Source of the DNA: Bretschneidera sinensis
Taxonomy: Eukaryota; Streptophyta; Magnoliopsida; Brassicales; Akaniaceae
Assembly: GCA_023935145.1 (NCBI GenBank)
Contig: CM043698.1
Span: 41,503,501-41,567,500, forward strand
DNA: 64,000 nucleotides
Reading direction: 5' to 3'
Shown here: positions 20,672 through 30,952 of the stretch, piece after piece
Position numbering within the stretch: position 1 is the stretch's first letter
Layout of the letters: every line of letters begins with the position of its first letter
The notes under the pieces: generated by a model
Database searches by the model: none
What the model was told of the DNA's origin: nothing
The model's input: only the letters and a program-made list of their open reading frames with translations
Made by a program: the position numbers and the translations under genes

Positions 20672-23600
20672 ATGGCTGGTCGTGGTCGTCGTGGTCAAGC
20701 TATTCCAATAGCAGCTCCAGCACCACAAGGAGATCTGCGAGATATCGAGATGGAAGCCTTGAGGAGACAAGTGCAGCGACTCAAACAACACCTAGAGCGT
20801 TATGGAACTTCTGAACATGGTGCCTCTCATCATGGCTCAGACGTTGAAGTTTCCAGCAATGATGGAGACGAAGTTAATCCTTTTCACCAAGCTCGTAGTC
20901 ACGCCTCAAGTGACAGCACACCACCTCACCCCCGTGAGCTAAGAAATCATGTTTTTCGACGTGATTATGATGTCAAGGTGGACATTCCAGAATTTGAGGG
21001 AAGGATGCAACCAGATGATTTCATTGATTGGCTTACTACCGTTGAGCGAATCTTTGATTTCAAAGATGTTCCAAAAAATCGTAAAGTGAAAGTTGTTGCC
21101 ATCAAGCTAAGGAAACATGCTTCAATCTGGTGGGAGAATTTGAAGAAGCAGCGAGAACGTGAAGGAAGAGTACGTATTACAACATGGGCAAAGATGATGA
21201 GAGAGCTAAAAAGAAAGTATTTACCTGACCACTACAAACAAGATGCTTTTATGAAATTTCATAATTTCAAGCAAAGGGAGTTGTCCGTGAAGGAGTATAC
21301 AACAAAGTTTGATCATCTAATGATTTGTTGTGATGTTGTTAAGCAAGAGGAGCAGATGATAGTCCGCTATCTTGGTGGGTTACGTGTTGAAATCAGTGAT
21401 GTGGTGCAGCTGCAACCATATTGGACTTATAATGATGTTTGCAAACTCGCTATGAAGGTGGAGAAGCAACTGAAAGAAAAATGTGGTAATTGTTTTCGAT
21501 CCTTTATTCAAGATGGAGTTTCTAACCGTGGGAATGGTTCCACTTCTAAAACCACGACCATACCCAAGACAACCGCGGCCAAACAAAGGAATGAAACTAC
21601 ATCAGGTTCAAATCATCCAATCATTTCCAATACAACTCGAAGGTGTTTCAAATGTCAAGATTTTGGACATATTGCTTCTGATTGTCCAAATCGCAAAATG
21701 ATGTCTCTTGTGGAAGAAGACATGGAAACGGAAGGTGAGCATGATTTTTCACCAGAATCTAATGAACATGTTGCTGTGGAAGAAGAAATTACTTATGCTG
21801 ATCGAGGGGAGGCTCTTGTGGTTCAAAGAAGCCTTAACATAATCTATGTGGAAGATGAATGGTTACAGAACAATATTTTTCATACTAGATACACTTCTCA
21901 TGGAAAGGTCTGTAACGTCATCATTGATGGAGAAGGTTGTGAAAATGTTGTGGCATCAACAATGGTGGAGAAACCGAAGTTAAAAACTGAAGATCATTCG
22001 GAACCTTACAAATTCCAGTGGCTTCGCAAAGGCAATGAAGTGAAGGTAAATAAAAGATGCTTTGTTGAATTTTCCATTGGCAAGAATTATAACGATGTTG
22101 TAGTTTGTGACATAGTGCCTATGGATGCATATCATTTGTTGCTTGGAAGACCTTGGCAGTATGATAGAAAGACTAAGCATGAAGGTTTCAAAAATACTTA
22201 TTCTTTTGAGAAGGATGGAGTTAAGGTCCTTTTGGTTCCATTGAAAATGGTTCATGTTCCTAAACCTTCTTTTGAGGAGGGAACTAATTTGTCGACTAGA
22301 TCTGGGGTTAAGAAAGTATTGATAGAGAATGGTGAAGACTTTGCAATTATGGTAAGGGAAGAGAAAGAACCAACAGAAATTCCTCCTTCTTTGATTCCAT
22401 TCCTCATGGAATTTACTGATGTTGTTCTAGAGGAAATTCCCCATGGCCTTCCACCTATGAGAGATATGCAGCATTGCATTGATCTTGTACCAGGATCTGT
22501 GTTGCCTAACAAACCAGCCTATCAATTGAACCTTAAGGAGCATGAAGTATTATAGAGACAAATTGAAGAGTTGATCGAAAAGGGGCTTGTTAGAGAGGGC
22601 ATGAGTCCTTGTGCTGTTCTGACACTCCTTGTTCCCAAAAAAGATGGCTCTTGGCGTATGTGCATTGATAGTAGAGCGGTGAATAAGATCACCATCAGAT
22701 ATCGCTTTCCTATTCCGCGATTAGGTGATCTTCTTGACCAGATTTGTGGAGCTGTTATTTTCTCAAAAATTGATCTTCGCAGCGGTTATCACAAAATCAG
22801 AATGAGGTCGGGAGATAAGTGGAAAATAGCATTCAAGACTAGAGAGGGGCTGTATGAATGGATGGTGATGCCTTTTGGGCTCTCTAATGCTCCTAGCACT
22901 TTTATACGACTGATGAATCATGTGTTTAAGCCTTTCCTTGGGCTTTTTGTTGTTGTGTATTTCGATGACATTCTGATTTACAGGAAAACTCAACGAGATC
23001 ATATGGAGCACCTTTATCAAGTGTTTCAAACTCTTCGAAAAGAGACAGTGCTGATACTTCCAGATTTTAGCAAGCTTTTTGAAGTTGATTGTGATGCGTC
23101 CGGAGTGGGAATTGGTGTTGTGCTCAGCCAAGAAGGTAAGCCTATTGCCTTTTTTAGTGAGAAGCTGAATGAGAGTTGTAGGAAGTATTCTACCTATGAT
23201 AAGGAATTTTATGCTATTATTCGTGCTTTGGATCATTGGAGTCATTATCTCCTCCCAAATGAGTTTTTGTTGCATTCCGATCATAAAACTTTGAAGTATT
23301 TGAATAGCCAACAGAAACTTAATAGCTGGCATGCGAGTTGGGTTGAATTCCTTCAATCTTATTCTTTTTCTATCAAGCATAAATCTGGAAAGTTAAATCA
23401 AGTAGGTGACGCATTAAGTAGAAGACATTCTTTGCTTAGCACTATGGAGGTGCAAGTATTGGGTTCTGAAGTGCTCAATGAATTGTACAAGAATGATCCT
23501 GACTTTGGAAATGCGTGGGAAAATTGTTCTAAGGCTTCATTCAATCCTTTCTTGGTGCAAGAAAGTTTTCTTTTCAAGTTCAACGCATTGGGGAGAATGC

Positions 23601-23720
23601 TTATAAGATTGAGCTACCTTGTGCTTATGGAGTTTCTACAACCTTTAATGTCTCAGATCTTTCTCCTTACTTTGAGGATCAAGAAGATCAAGTGGACTTG
23701 GGGGCAAGTCTTCATCAACC
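20672..23720 (+). pseudogene. E4 gag-protease-RT-RNase H polyprotein, deleted and interrupted
   Basis: The start is MAGRGRRGQ at 20672; upstream codons in the same frame are LTR and PBS. Domains: coiled-coil-like N-terminus; Gag domain (about residues 105-270); zinc knuckle CFKCQDFGHIASDC (about 21645-21686); protease with I-D-G-E-G at the active site (about 21925), where relatives have I-D-G-G-S; conserved CHLLLGRPW-type motif, here YHLLLGRPWQYD. A TAG at 22553-22555 separates this from the RT (22556 to about 23045), whose catalytic [12 protein letters not shown] is intact. RNase H ([15 protein letters not shown] to GDALSRRHS) follows, but the RT thumb and connection (about 100 residues) are missing near 23045. 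Beyond about 23577 integrase is gone except a C-terminal piece in another frame ([11 protein letters not shown]). Confidence 0.9.
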
Positions 23721-23729
23721 GGGGGAGTC
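23716..23729 (+). other. E4 polypurine tract
   Basis: CAACCGGGGGAGTC directly precedes the 3' LTR and is the plus-strand priming site. Confidence 0.8.
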
Positions 23730-24535
23730 TGACACAGGTGTGTCCAACAAACCTTTAACCTAACAAATAAGGCCTCATGAAATGGGTATGTCCAACCTAA
23801 CATGGGCCTGCCCAACAAAAAATAACAAAATCTCTTATCAACTAAGCAAGGTGCAAGGTCCAAGCTCAAAGTGGAAGAAGATTCGGATGCAACAGCCTAT
23901 TAGATTTAGGCCCAAACGATCTGCTTTTTGAGACTTTCTTAAGCCTAAATTGAAGTTCAAGATGTCATCTTTCCAACCCAACAAGTTTCAGCCCATTTGG
24001 AGATGTGTGGAAGAAGATATGGCCGTTTGAATTCTGCTAGTTGGGTCCTCCTGAAATTCCGGGATTGTATTCTTCTTTTGGCATTTTTCTTGATTCCTTG
24101 CATGTTTTAGGGATTGTCTCCTTCCTTGTTTTAGGGATTGTTTCATTGCATGTTTTATGGATTGTTTGCTTGCATATTTTAGGGATTGTTTGCTTGCATG
24201 TTTTATGCCTTGTTTTCTTGCTTGTCCTAAGCTTAGAGGGTTGTTCTAAGCTCTATAAATACTTGTGTTTGTAAGTTGAAAAATGAGACTTGAGTTTATA
24301 AATTGAAATCAGCCTTTGGCTTTTAGAAGAGAGTTTTCTCCTTCTTGTAATTCTGTATCTCTTTGGTATAATCCTTAGAGTGGTGAATTCCTATAGTTCT
24401 GTATCCCTTGTGTTAATCCTTTGGGTGGTGATATTCTATATCCCTTTGGTGTTATCTCTTGGGTGGTGAACTCTTATCTTTCATTTTGTTGTTTGTTTGT
24501 TTAGTTTCCTTCAATTCTATTTCAATCCGGTATCA
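23730..24535 (+). repeat. E4 3' LTR (806 bp)
   Basis: Nearly identical to 19783-20602 apart from 14 missing bases near 23911: the 5' LTR has AGGCCCATCAAAACAGGCCCA where the 3' LTR has a single AGGCCCA. Confidence 0.95.
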
Positions 24536-24540
24536 ATTTT

Positions 24541-26560
24541 GCTATGGATGACTGTACAACCATATTCATTAACCATGATCCTCTATCACTGATATTCAAC
24601 TTCATTCTTATCTTCTTTAAATATATCATCCATTTCACATCAGGACTATCCATAGCAGTCAACCTTCTTGTAGACTTTCTACTCAATGCATCAGCTATCA
24701 CCTTCTCATTTTCTAGATGATAGTGAATTGTACAATCATAGTTACTAATCAACTCCATCCACCACTTTTGCCTCAAATTCAACTCTCTCTAGGTAGGTAA
24801 GTACGTCAAACTCTTATAACCCATGAAATTCTCACAGGTGGCTCCATACAGATGATGTCTCCAATCTTTAAAGTAAACACTATAGCAGCCAACTTTAAGT
24901 CATGAGTAGGGTAATTTCTATTATGAATCTTCAATTTCCTAGAAGTATGGGTCACAGCTTTCCTATGTTACACATATCCCAATCATTGATGTGACGCAAC
25001 ACTATACACCATAAATCCTTCATCACCAAAAAGAAACACCAATACTGGAGCTGTAGTCAGTTTCTCCTTTAGTAATTGGAAAATTTTTCTCACACTTCTC
25101 TTACAATACAAATCTCACCTCTTTCCTGGTCAGTCTATTCAACAGTATTACAATAATAAAAAATTTCTAAAAGAATCTTCTATAATAACCAGCTAACCCC
25201 AAGAAGATTCTAATCTCAGTCACATTACTTGGTCTCTCCCAACTTAACATTGCCTCTACCTTTTATGGATCAACTGTTATGCCATTTTTCGGTATTACAT
25301 GTTCCAAGAAAGTTATTTTATTCAACCAACACTCACACTTAGAGAACTTTACATATAATTTCTCTCTCCTCAGAATCTCCAACACACTGTCTAATGTTTC
25401 ACATGTTGTTCTTCCTTCTTAGAATATATCAGAATGTCAAATGCAACCATAAACTTGTTAACATATAGTTTAAACACTCTATCCATCAAGTCCATGAATG
25501 TTTCGGGAACATTATTCACTTGAAATGACATCACAAGAAACTTATGACCATAACGTTTCTTAAAAACAGTCTTAGGCACGTCTCCCTCCTTTATCCTTAA
25601 TTAGTGATAACTTGACCTCAAGTTTATCTTAGAAAACATTCTCACTCCATGCAACTGCTCAAACAATTTATTTATTCTGGGTAAAATATATTTGTTCTTA
25701 ATGGTGATCTTATGCAATTGTCTATAATCCATATATAATCTTATTGTCCCATCTTTTTCTTGACAAACAATACAGGGACTCCCCAAGGTGACATACTAGG
25801 TCGAATAAACTGTTTATCTAGCAACTCCTGAAGCTGAGCTTTCAACTCTCTCAATTCAGCTGGTGCCATTCTATAAGGTGCTATAGATATGGTTGCTGAT
25901 ATGAGAATCACCTCAATAGAAAACTCAATCTCCCTATTGGGAGGCAAACCAGACAACTCTTCAGAGAATACATCAGAAAAAACTATCACTACTAAGATTT
26001 CTTCTAACTTCCTATTTTCCTTTTTAGAATCCATTTTGTATGCCAAATACTCCTCACAATCCTTCTTCAACCATCTCCTAGTGGTTAGAGCAAAATAAGA
26101 TAGTTCGAGAGTATCTTATGTTCTCCCTGAAAGTTAAACTCCTCATGTCCATATCTTGAACACTACATTCTTTTTAGAACAATCAACCCAAGCGTAGTAC
26201 ATCAACAACCAATTCATTTTCAAAATTAAATGAAATTATATCATATTCAAAGATAATAAATTAGCTTCAAATTCTCTATCACTGATACGAATCACACAAC
26301 CCTTGTAAGCATTTATGATTATCACTTTATCTCTAGTAGGAACTTCAACAAAATATTTTGCATCAAAGGACTAATACATACTTCAATAGACTTCATATGA
26401 ATACTGGATACAAAAGAATGGGTTGCACCAAGATCAACCAACATTGATATTTCCACCTTCTCTACACATAAAACACTTTAAATTTTGACAATTCTGGGAT
26501 AAATATCTTATCTGAATATATCTATAATAAACTTCTGTCTTCAATCATATATCAAATTAC
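24541..26560 (-). pseudogene. E3 protease, reverse transcriptase and RNase H, broken
   Basis: On the minus strand: protease LVDLGATHSF near 26440 (D-L-G-A intact); RT start (26070-25741, with LSGLPPNREIEFSIEV and MAPAELRELKAQLQELLDK); after a frameshift, fingers (25786-25601, [20 protein letters not shown]); then 25579-25391, where the catalytic box reads MVAFDILIYS, two residues short of the F-I-D-D expected. RNase H end (24782-24600, NLRQKWWMELISNYDCTIHY and VIADALSRKS) reaches E4. The remaining connection is degraded. The product would copy RNA to DNA; loss of the double Asp box rules that out. Confidence 0.85.
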
Positions 26561-27703
26561 CACTTCCCCTTAGTGGCATACTTACTTCCTCTGCCATGAC
26601 TCCCAGTTCCTATAACCTGTCTCCCAAATCTAAGGGTCCCACCGATATTAATCTGAGCTATAAAAGCAACAGATTATGCTTGCCTCTGACTCTGTACTAA
26701 AGTTCTCTGTGACAAGGAATGCTTCATCTGGGGTGGTCTCTCACCCTGTACACTCATACTACCACTACCTCTATAAATTTCATGTCTAAGCTTTTTTAAT
26801 CACTCTTTCTCTATCCCTTAAACTCCATCACATCTCTCTCAATATGAAATGATATATTTACCAACTTGACATAATTCATATGCCTCATGGTCTACCATTT
26901 TCGATACCACCCTTGTCAAAGCCACAAATCTGCTATCATACTGAGTCACAGTCGACATATTTTATCTCAAATAAATGAAATCTCTATCTTGTTGGGCTCT
27001 AGAGGTATAAAGAAAGTATCTATAAAGAAAAACCTCATTAAACCTATTCCAGATTAAGAGTTTATCAATATCTGTACTTACCCTGTGAAGAATATCCTCC
27101 CACCATTCTAGAGCTTCTCTCTCTAACTTGAACATAGCAAAGACAACCCTCTGCCTGACAGTCATTGGTAAAATATAAAAAAAAATCTCTCTACGTGTTT
27201 CACCCATAACTCAAGCTTAAAAGGGTTTATAAATCCTTTAAACAACAAAGTATTCAACTTAACAATCTCCTTGCATCTCATGCATAAACTCACTTTTCCC
27301 CCTTTTTAAACGTCTAACACTACTAGATTAACAACCTCAGGCATTGCTCTAGCCTGTTCATCAAGTCTATGCTATAAGCTATCAATTCTATCATCTGTTA
27401 CATTCATTTCTCAATAGCATGTGTAAAAGCTTATCTTAGCTCATCTATTTCAACTTTAGATTCTCTCACACCTTTACTAGTCTCAATTATACTGTCAACA
27501 CGTTCCCTTCTAGGAACCATAGATTCAGACTCAATTTCAACTTGTCAAAAAATATTGGAGGCCTACCACACCCTCTCAAATCAACAACTCTAACTCTAAC
27601 TCTAGCACGTCCACGTGTCATCCTCAGACTATCTAAAATATAATTTATTTTAATCTTCCACTTTCTTACTTTTTATGCAGTCTATATAATCATAAAAGCT
27701 AAT
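26561..27703 (-). pseudogene. E3 gag, broken
   Basis: Minus-strand 27207-26962 retains the Gag domain signature (RVVFAMFKLEREALEWWEDI, then LLIWNRFNEVFLYRYF). The N-terminal start is near 27620 (a basic RGRARVRVRVV-like stretch can be read). Stops and frameshifts occur throughout and no intact zinc knuckle was found. It would form the particle shell. Confidence 0.7.
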
Positions 27704-27715
27704 GCTCTGATACCA
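27704..27715 (-). other. E3 primer-binding site
   Basis: The minus strand reads TGGTATCAGAGC, complementary to initiator Met tRNA, four bases from the LTR end at 27720. Confidence 0.9.
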
Positions 27716-27719
27716 AAAT

Positions 27720-28540
27720 CGTAACGACCCATCCTGGGTTGGCCACCCCCGAGACGGTGTCATCACATTTTGAAAATCCCAGCATTATACATATATGCAA
27801 CAATAAAAATAATACTAACAGAAATTTTTACTTTAATCCCCAACCCTCAACAGGAGAGGTACATCAATCTGATATTAACTTAAACATAATATACAACGTA
27901 AAATGCATGAAAATTTACAAATAAATTTTATTTTTATTTTCTCATTAGTCTGAGGATATTGACATATACATGGCTTATAGGAAATGCTTTTGTCTCTCAA
28001 CCCACCAGACTAATTGTCATGTCTGCTACCTGAAATCATTGTACAATGAGAGATGAGCTTCACAAGCTCAGTGAATTAAATTTACTAGATATTTCATTTT
28101 TATTTAGATTACTTAAAGTAAATCTAACTCACCACGTAGCACTTAAAGCTACCCGTGGATCACCTCCTTGCTTTTCTTGCTCCTCTCAGAAATTTCTCCC
28201 AGTTGCTGACAGTCAACTCCTGATATAATATTTATATTAAAACTTCTAATTATTTCTTCAATTCTTCCATAATTTACACCCTTTGAAAATTTCCACTTTG
28301 AATTCCGAGAAATTTCGTGTATGCTAAAAATTTTAAAATAAACATTATGTATTTATCTTCTGTTTTTCTTATAGCTTCTCGTGATTCTCTATGAAATTCT
28401 CCCGTAAACTCCTTCAAAATTTTGCTATTTCAACATTTCTTTCGGTCCCCAAGTGTTTAGAGAAATAGAGTAGTTTGAATTGAGGAAAGGAGAAAACCAA
28501 AGATTTTGTAAGAAAAAAATAAAGTAAAGTAAAATTTTTT

Positions 28541-28572
<32 letters not shown>

Positions 28573-28876
28573 TTTTTTCTTTTCAGCACCTTTTCTCCCC
28601 CTTGCCCCCCCCCCCCCCCCCAAAATGCTCCACGTAACTACCATATGGAAAGCATGCAAGCCTCCCATTTTTCACTTGGCAGCAGGTGGCATGTTTTCCC
28701 TTTTTTTAGAGAAAATATTTTTTTCTTTTTCCTTCTCTTTTATACTGTTCACAATTTTTTTTAAAGAATTTTTTTATTCAAATAATAACAAACCTTTCAC
28801 ATTTATTTTATTTTAATTCCATGTTATATTTATTAAATTACTTCTTTACCCTTACTTTACGAATATGTGTATTACT
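27720..28876 (-). repeat. E3 5' LTR (1157 bp)
   Basis: Collinear with 17465-18680. It has a shorter TA/CA simple repeat (28540-28573), a C-run of about 17 bases (about 28605-28621) and lacks the second arm of the palindrome. The terminal TG and CA have both drifted. Confidence 0.85.
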
Positions 28877-29499
28877 GGAGATGATTACCTAACTCCTCAA
28901 GAGTCAGGTCTTCATTTTGTTGCTTAAGAATATTCCTGAAAATTTTTCCAAAGTGGAGCCAGTTTATCTATAATTGTTGTGACTGTTATGGTCTCATTCA
29001 TTTTCAGATTATGTTGAGAGAACTGATCTAATACAATTTTTATTTCACTAAACTGATCCATAATAGTACGAGAGTATCAAGTATTTTATATGTATTGAAC
29101 TTTGTAATTATAAGGCGCTTACTTGTTACGTCCTCCTTCATGTACCTTACTTGCAATAAGTCCCATAACTTCTCTGTTGTCTTGACATTATGATAAGCAT
29201 CAATCAAGTTGTTGGACATGGTATTCAGAATATGGCCTTTTCAGATGTCATCATCTTGATCCCATTTTTGTCTGTCTCGAGTATGAGAAATTGGCTCATC
29301 TTCTACAGGTTCAGTCCTTGGACATGTAACTACATAGTACACATGTAGTGACGTCAGGAGGAAGAACATCTTCTTCTGCAAACGATAAAAGTTTCCTCCA
29401 TTGTATCGCTCTAACTTACTGAAGTCCAATGCCATATCTCTTAAGGAACTCAAAGGAGTAGTCATTTTGATAAACAATGTAAAATTAAACCTTATGAAT
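28877..29499 (-). pseudogene. C1 gag N-terminal part
   Basis: The minus-strand frame begins at the ATG at 29465 (MTTPLSSLRDMALDFSKLER, then GGNFYRLQKKMFFLLTSLHV), a typical Copia Gag start. It becomes fragmented below 29241. The sequence reaches the GGAGA duplication at 28877-28881 and continues at 17464 beyond E3. Confidence 0.75.
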
Positions 29500-30196
29500 G
29501 TTGAGGAATTTATGAGGTCAATTTCCTTAAGGGTTTAATTCGCCCTTCACTAGTGCAAATAGGTTTCTAGCGAATTTCCTCCAAGATACAATGAAGCTCT
29601 GTTGTAGTTCTGTGCTTTGCACTTATAAAAAACAACTCACAACAGCTTCTATGAGTTTATGGATGCAAAGCACTTATGTTTGAAAATTTGCAGGATTTCT
29701 AAATATAAGAAGATTAGTTTTTTAGAGAATAATAAGAAGAAAAAGACAAGAAATCTATATTTTGTAGATTATGACCGTTAAACACTCTCTTTAGAGAGTT
29801 TAATTAGTGTCTTTTCATAAGAGACAGTTTGGTTCAGTAGTTAACTGACTTAACTGAGTATCTCTTCACAAAAGACACTTCTGTTCATAACCAATTGTCA
29901 TTTACCGTTAAAAAAAATTTCAAAATTTTCGAAAGTTCAATCGACTAGATCCATCATGGGTCTCATGGTTTTACTTAAAAAACAATCAGGTCGAGCATTC
30001 AGTCAACTGAATCATTTATTCAGTCAGCTGGAAAAAGTCACAGAAAGTTTTTGCCTGATTATCCAATCGATTGGACTGATCCATTCAGCCGACTAGACCA
30101 ACTCTCATGAGCCAAAACTGTTTTTTTTTTCTTTTCTTCTTTCATTTGATTTTTAAATCACCCCAAACTTAAATACAAGTTTAGTTTAAAAATCAT
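29500..30196 (-). repeat. C1 5' LTR (left end approximate)
   Basis: Positions 29825-30196 match the C1 3' LTR remnant, including GTAGTTAACTGACTTAACT and palindromic CAGTCGACTG-type units (29935-30105, mostly decayed here). The end toward gag is set only by position; I found no clear PBS. Confidence 0.6.
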
Positions 30197-30952
30197 CCGC
30201 ATAAGCAATATCTGTAGAAGACATAATACCTGATCTATGCTTTGGGGGATGTTTATATAATGCCTCCAACACCACAAACAAGTGCCATGGCGGCTGGCCC
30301 ATAGATAAGAAGTTATTCTATAGCTAGCATTAGAAGAAAATTCATACCTAAATTATTTTCTCAGTATATACTAAAGCAAATATGGAACTTTTAACACCAT
30401 TCTTTTTTAAAGTGTTGAGGTGTTGGATTTTTAACACTTAAAATATACACGTGTAATTTCCAGGAAGAAAAGCTAATTTCATAAGACCATAGAAATGGTA
30501 AGTAAACAATTCCATCAGAAACTAAACCAACTTCTGGTAAAAGTGATTATCAACAGGGGACATTTTACCACCAACAAGAGACTGAGACAACACAGTTTAC
30601 TAAATCAAATCTAATACCAAGCACAACAAAGAGTTTCACAACAAACCCTTTTCTAATCAACACATAAGAAGAGGCTTTTACTCATTATTTCCACTCCAAG
30701 AAACAAGGTTAAAAGGCGTCGCTCAGAGGACCCCTTCTGGATGATAGAATACCAGGTACTCTCTAGTATACCAGTCCTACCCAAGAACATGATTCCTACA
30801 TCACAATAACCAAATTGTCATCCTACCAGAGACCTGTACTATATTCCCCCAAACTCCCATCTCCACTTTCTTGCCTGCAAATTGAAGCTTCGACCCAATT
30901 TTCGAACCCTGCATTGGGAAAAGATGAGCTATAAGGATCTTTCCTTCTCTTT
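30197..30952. other. Intergenic DNA, probably including the NAC 3' UTR
   Basis: There is no coding frame or repeat. The part next to 30953 would be the 3' untranslated region of the minus-strand NAC gene; no convincing polyadenylation signal was chosen. Confidence 0.4.

Larger units (their letters stand above)
19783..24535 (+). mobile_element. E4: young chromovirus with deleted pol, inserted in E3
   Basis: Complete plus-strand element of 4753 bp flanked by perfect ATTTT duplications (19778-19782 and 24536-24540): 5' LTR 19783-20602, PBS 20606-20617, gag-pol remnant 20672-23720, PPT, 3' LTR 23730-24535. By eye the LTRs differ by about five substitutions plus one 14-bp indel, so it is the youngest clearly dated insertion here. 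The coding region is nevertheless missing large pol segments. Confidence 0.95.
17465..28876 (-). mobile_element. E3: Gypsy chromovirus (Tekay/Del-like) inserted in C1, split by E4
   Basis: Minus-strand element: 5' LTR 28876-27720, PBS 27715-27704, gag, protease, reverse transcriptase and RNase H (about 27650-24541), then E4, then integrase (19782-18890) and 3' LTR 18680-17465. GGAGA duplications flank it. The lineage guess rests on the integrase end (LPPELKLLYNVFHVSLLRKY) and the initiator-Met PBS. It is old: the LTRs differ by many substitutions and by simple-repeat length. Confidence 0.85.
13256..30196 (-). mobile_element. C1: Copia LTR retrotransposon remnant, split by E3
   Basis: Minus-strand Ty1/Copia element with a 5' LTR at about 29500-30196, gag at 29465-28877, pol at 17464 to about 14200, and a truncated 3' LTR at 13256-13621. 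E3 (17465-28876) lies between gag and the rest, flanked by perfect GGAGA duplications (17460-17464 and 28877-28881). Order gag, zinc knuckle, protease, integrase, reverse transcriptase, RNase H identifies it as Copia. All coding parts are broken. Confidence 0.85.

Noticed and set aside
28605..28621. C17 homopolymer run.
   Set aside because: Simple sequence in an LTR; length may be a sequencing or assembly artefact.
29540..29560. ATTCGCCCTT followed by CACTAGTG looks like TA-cloning vector sequence.
   Set aside because: Only about 10 bases match, inside a plausible Copia LTR/leader region; chance similarity.
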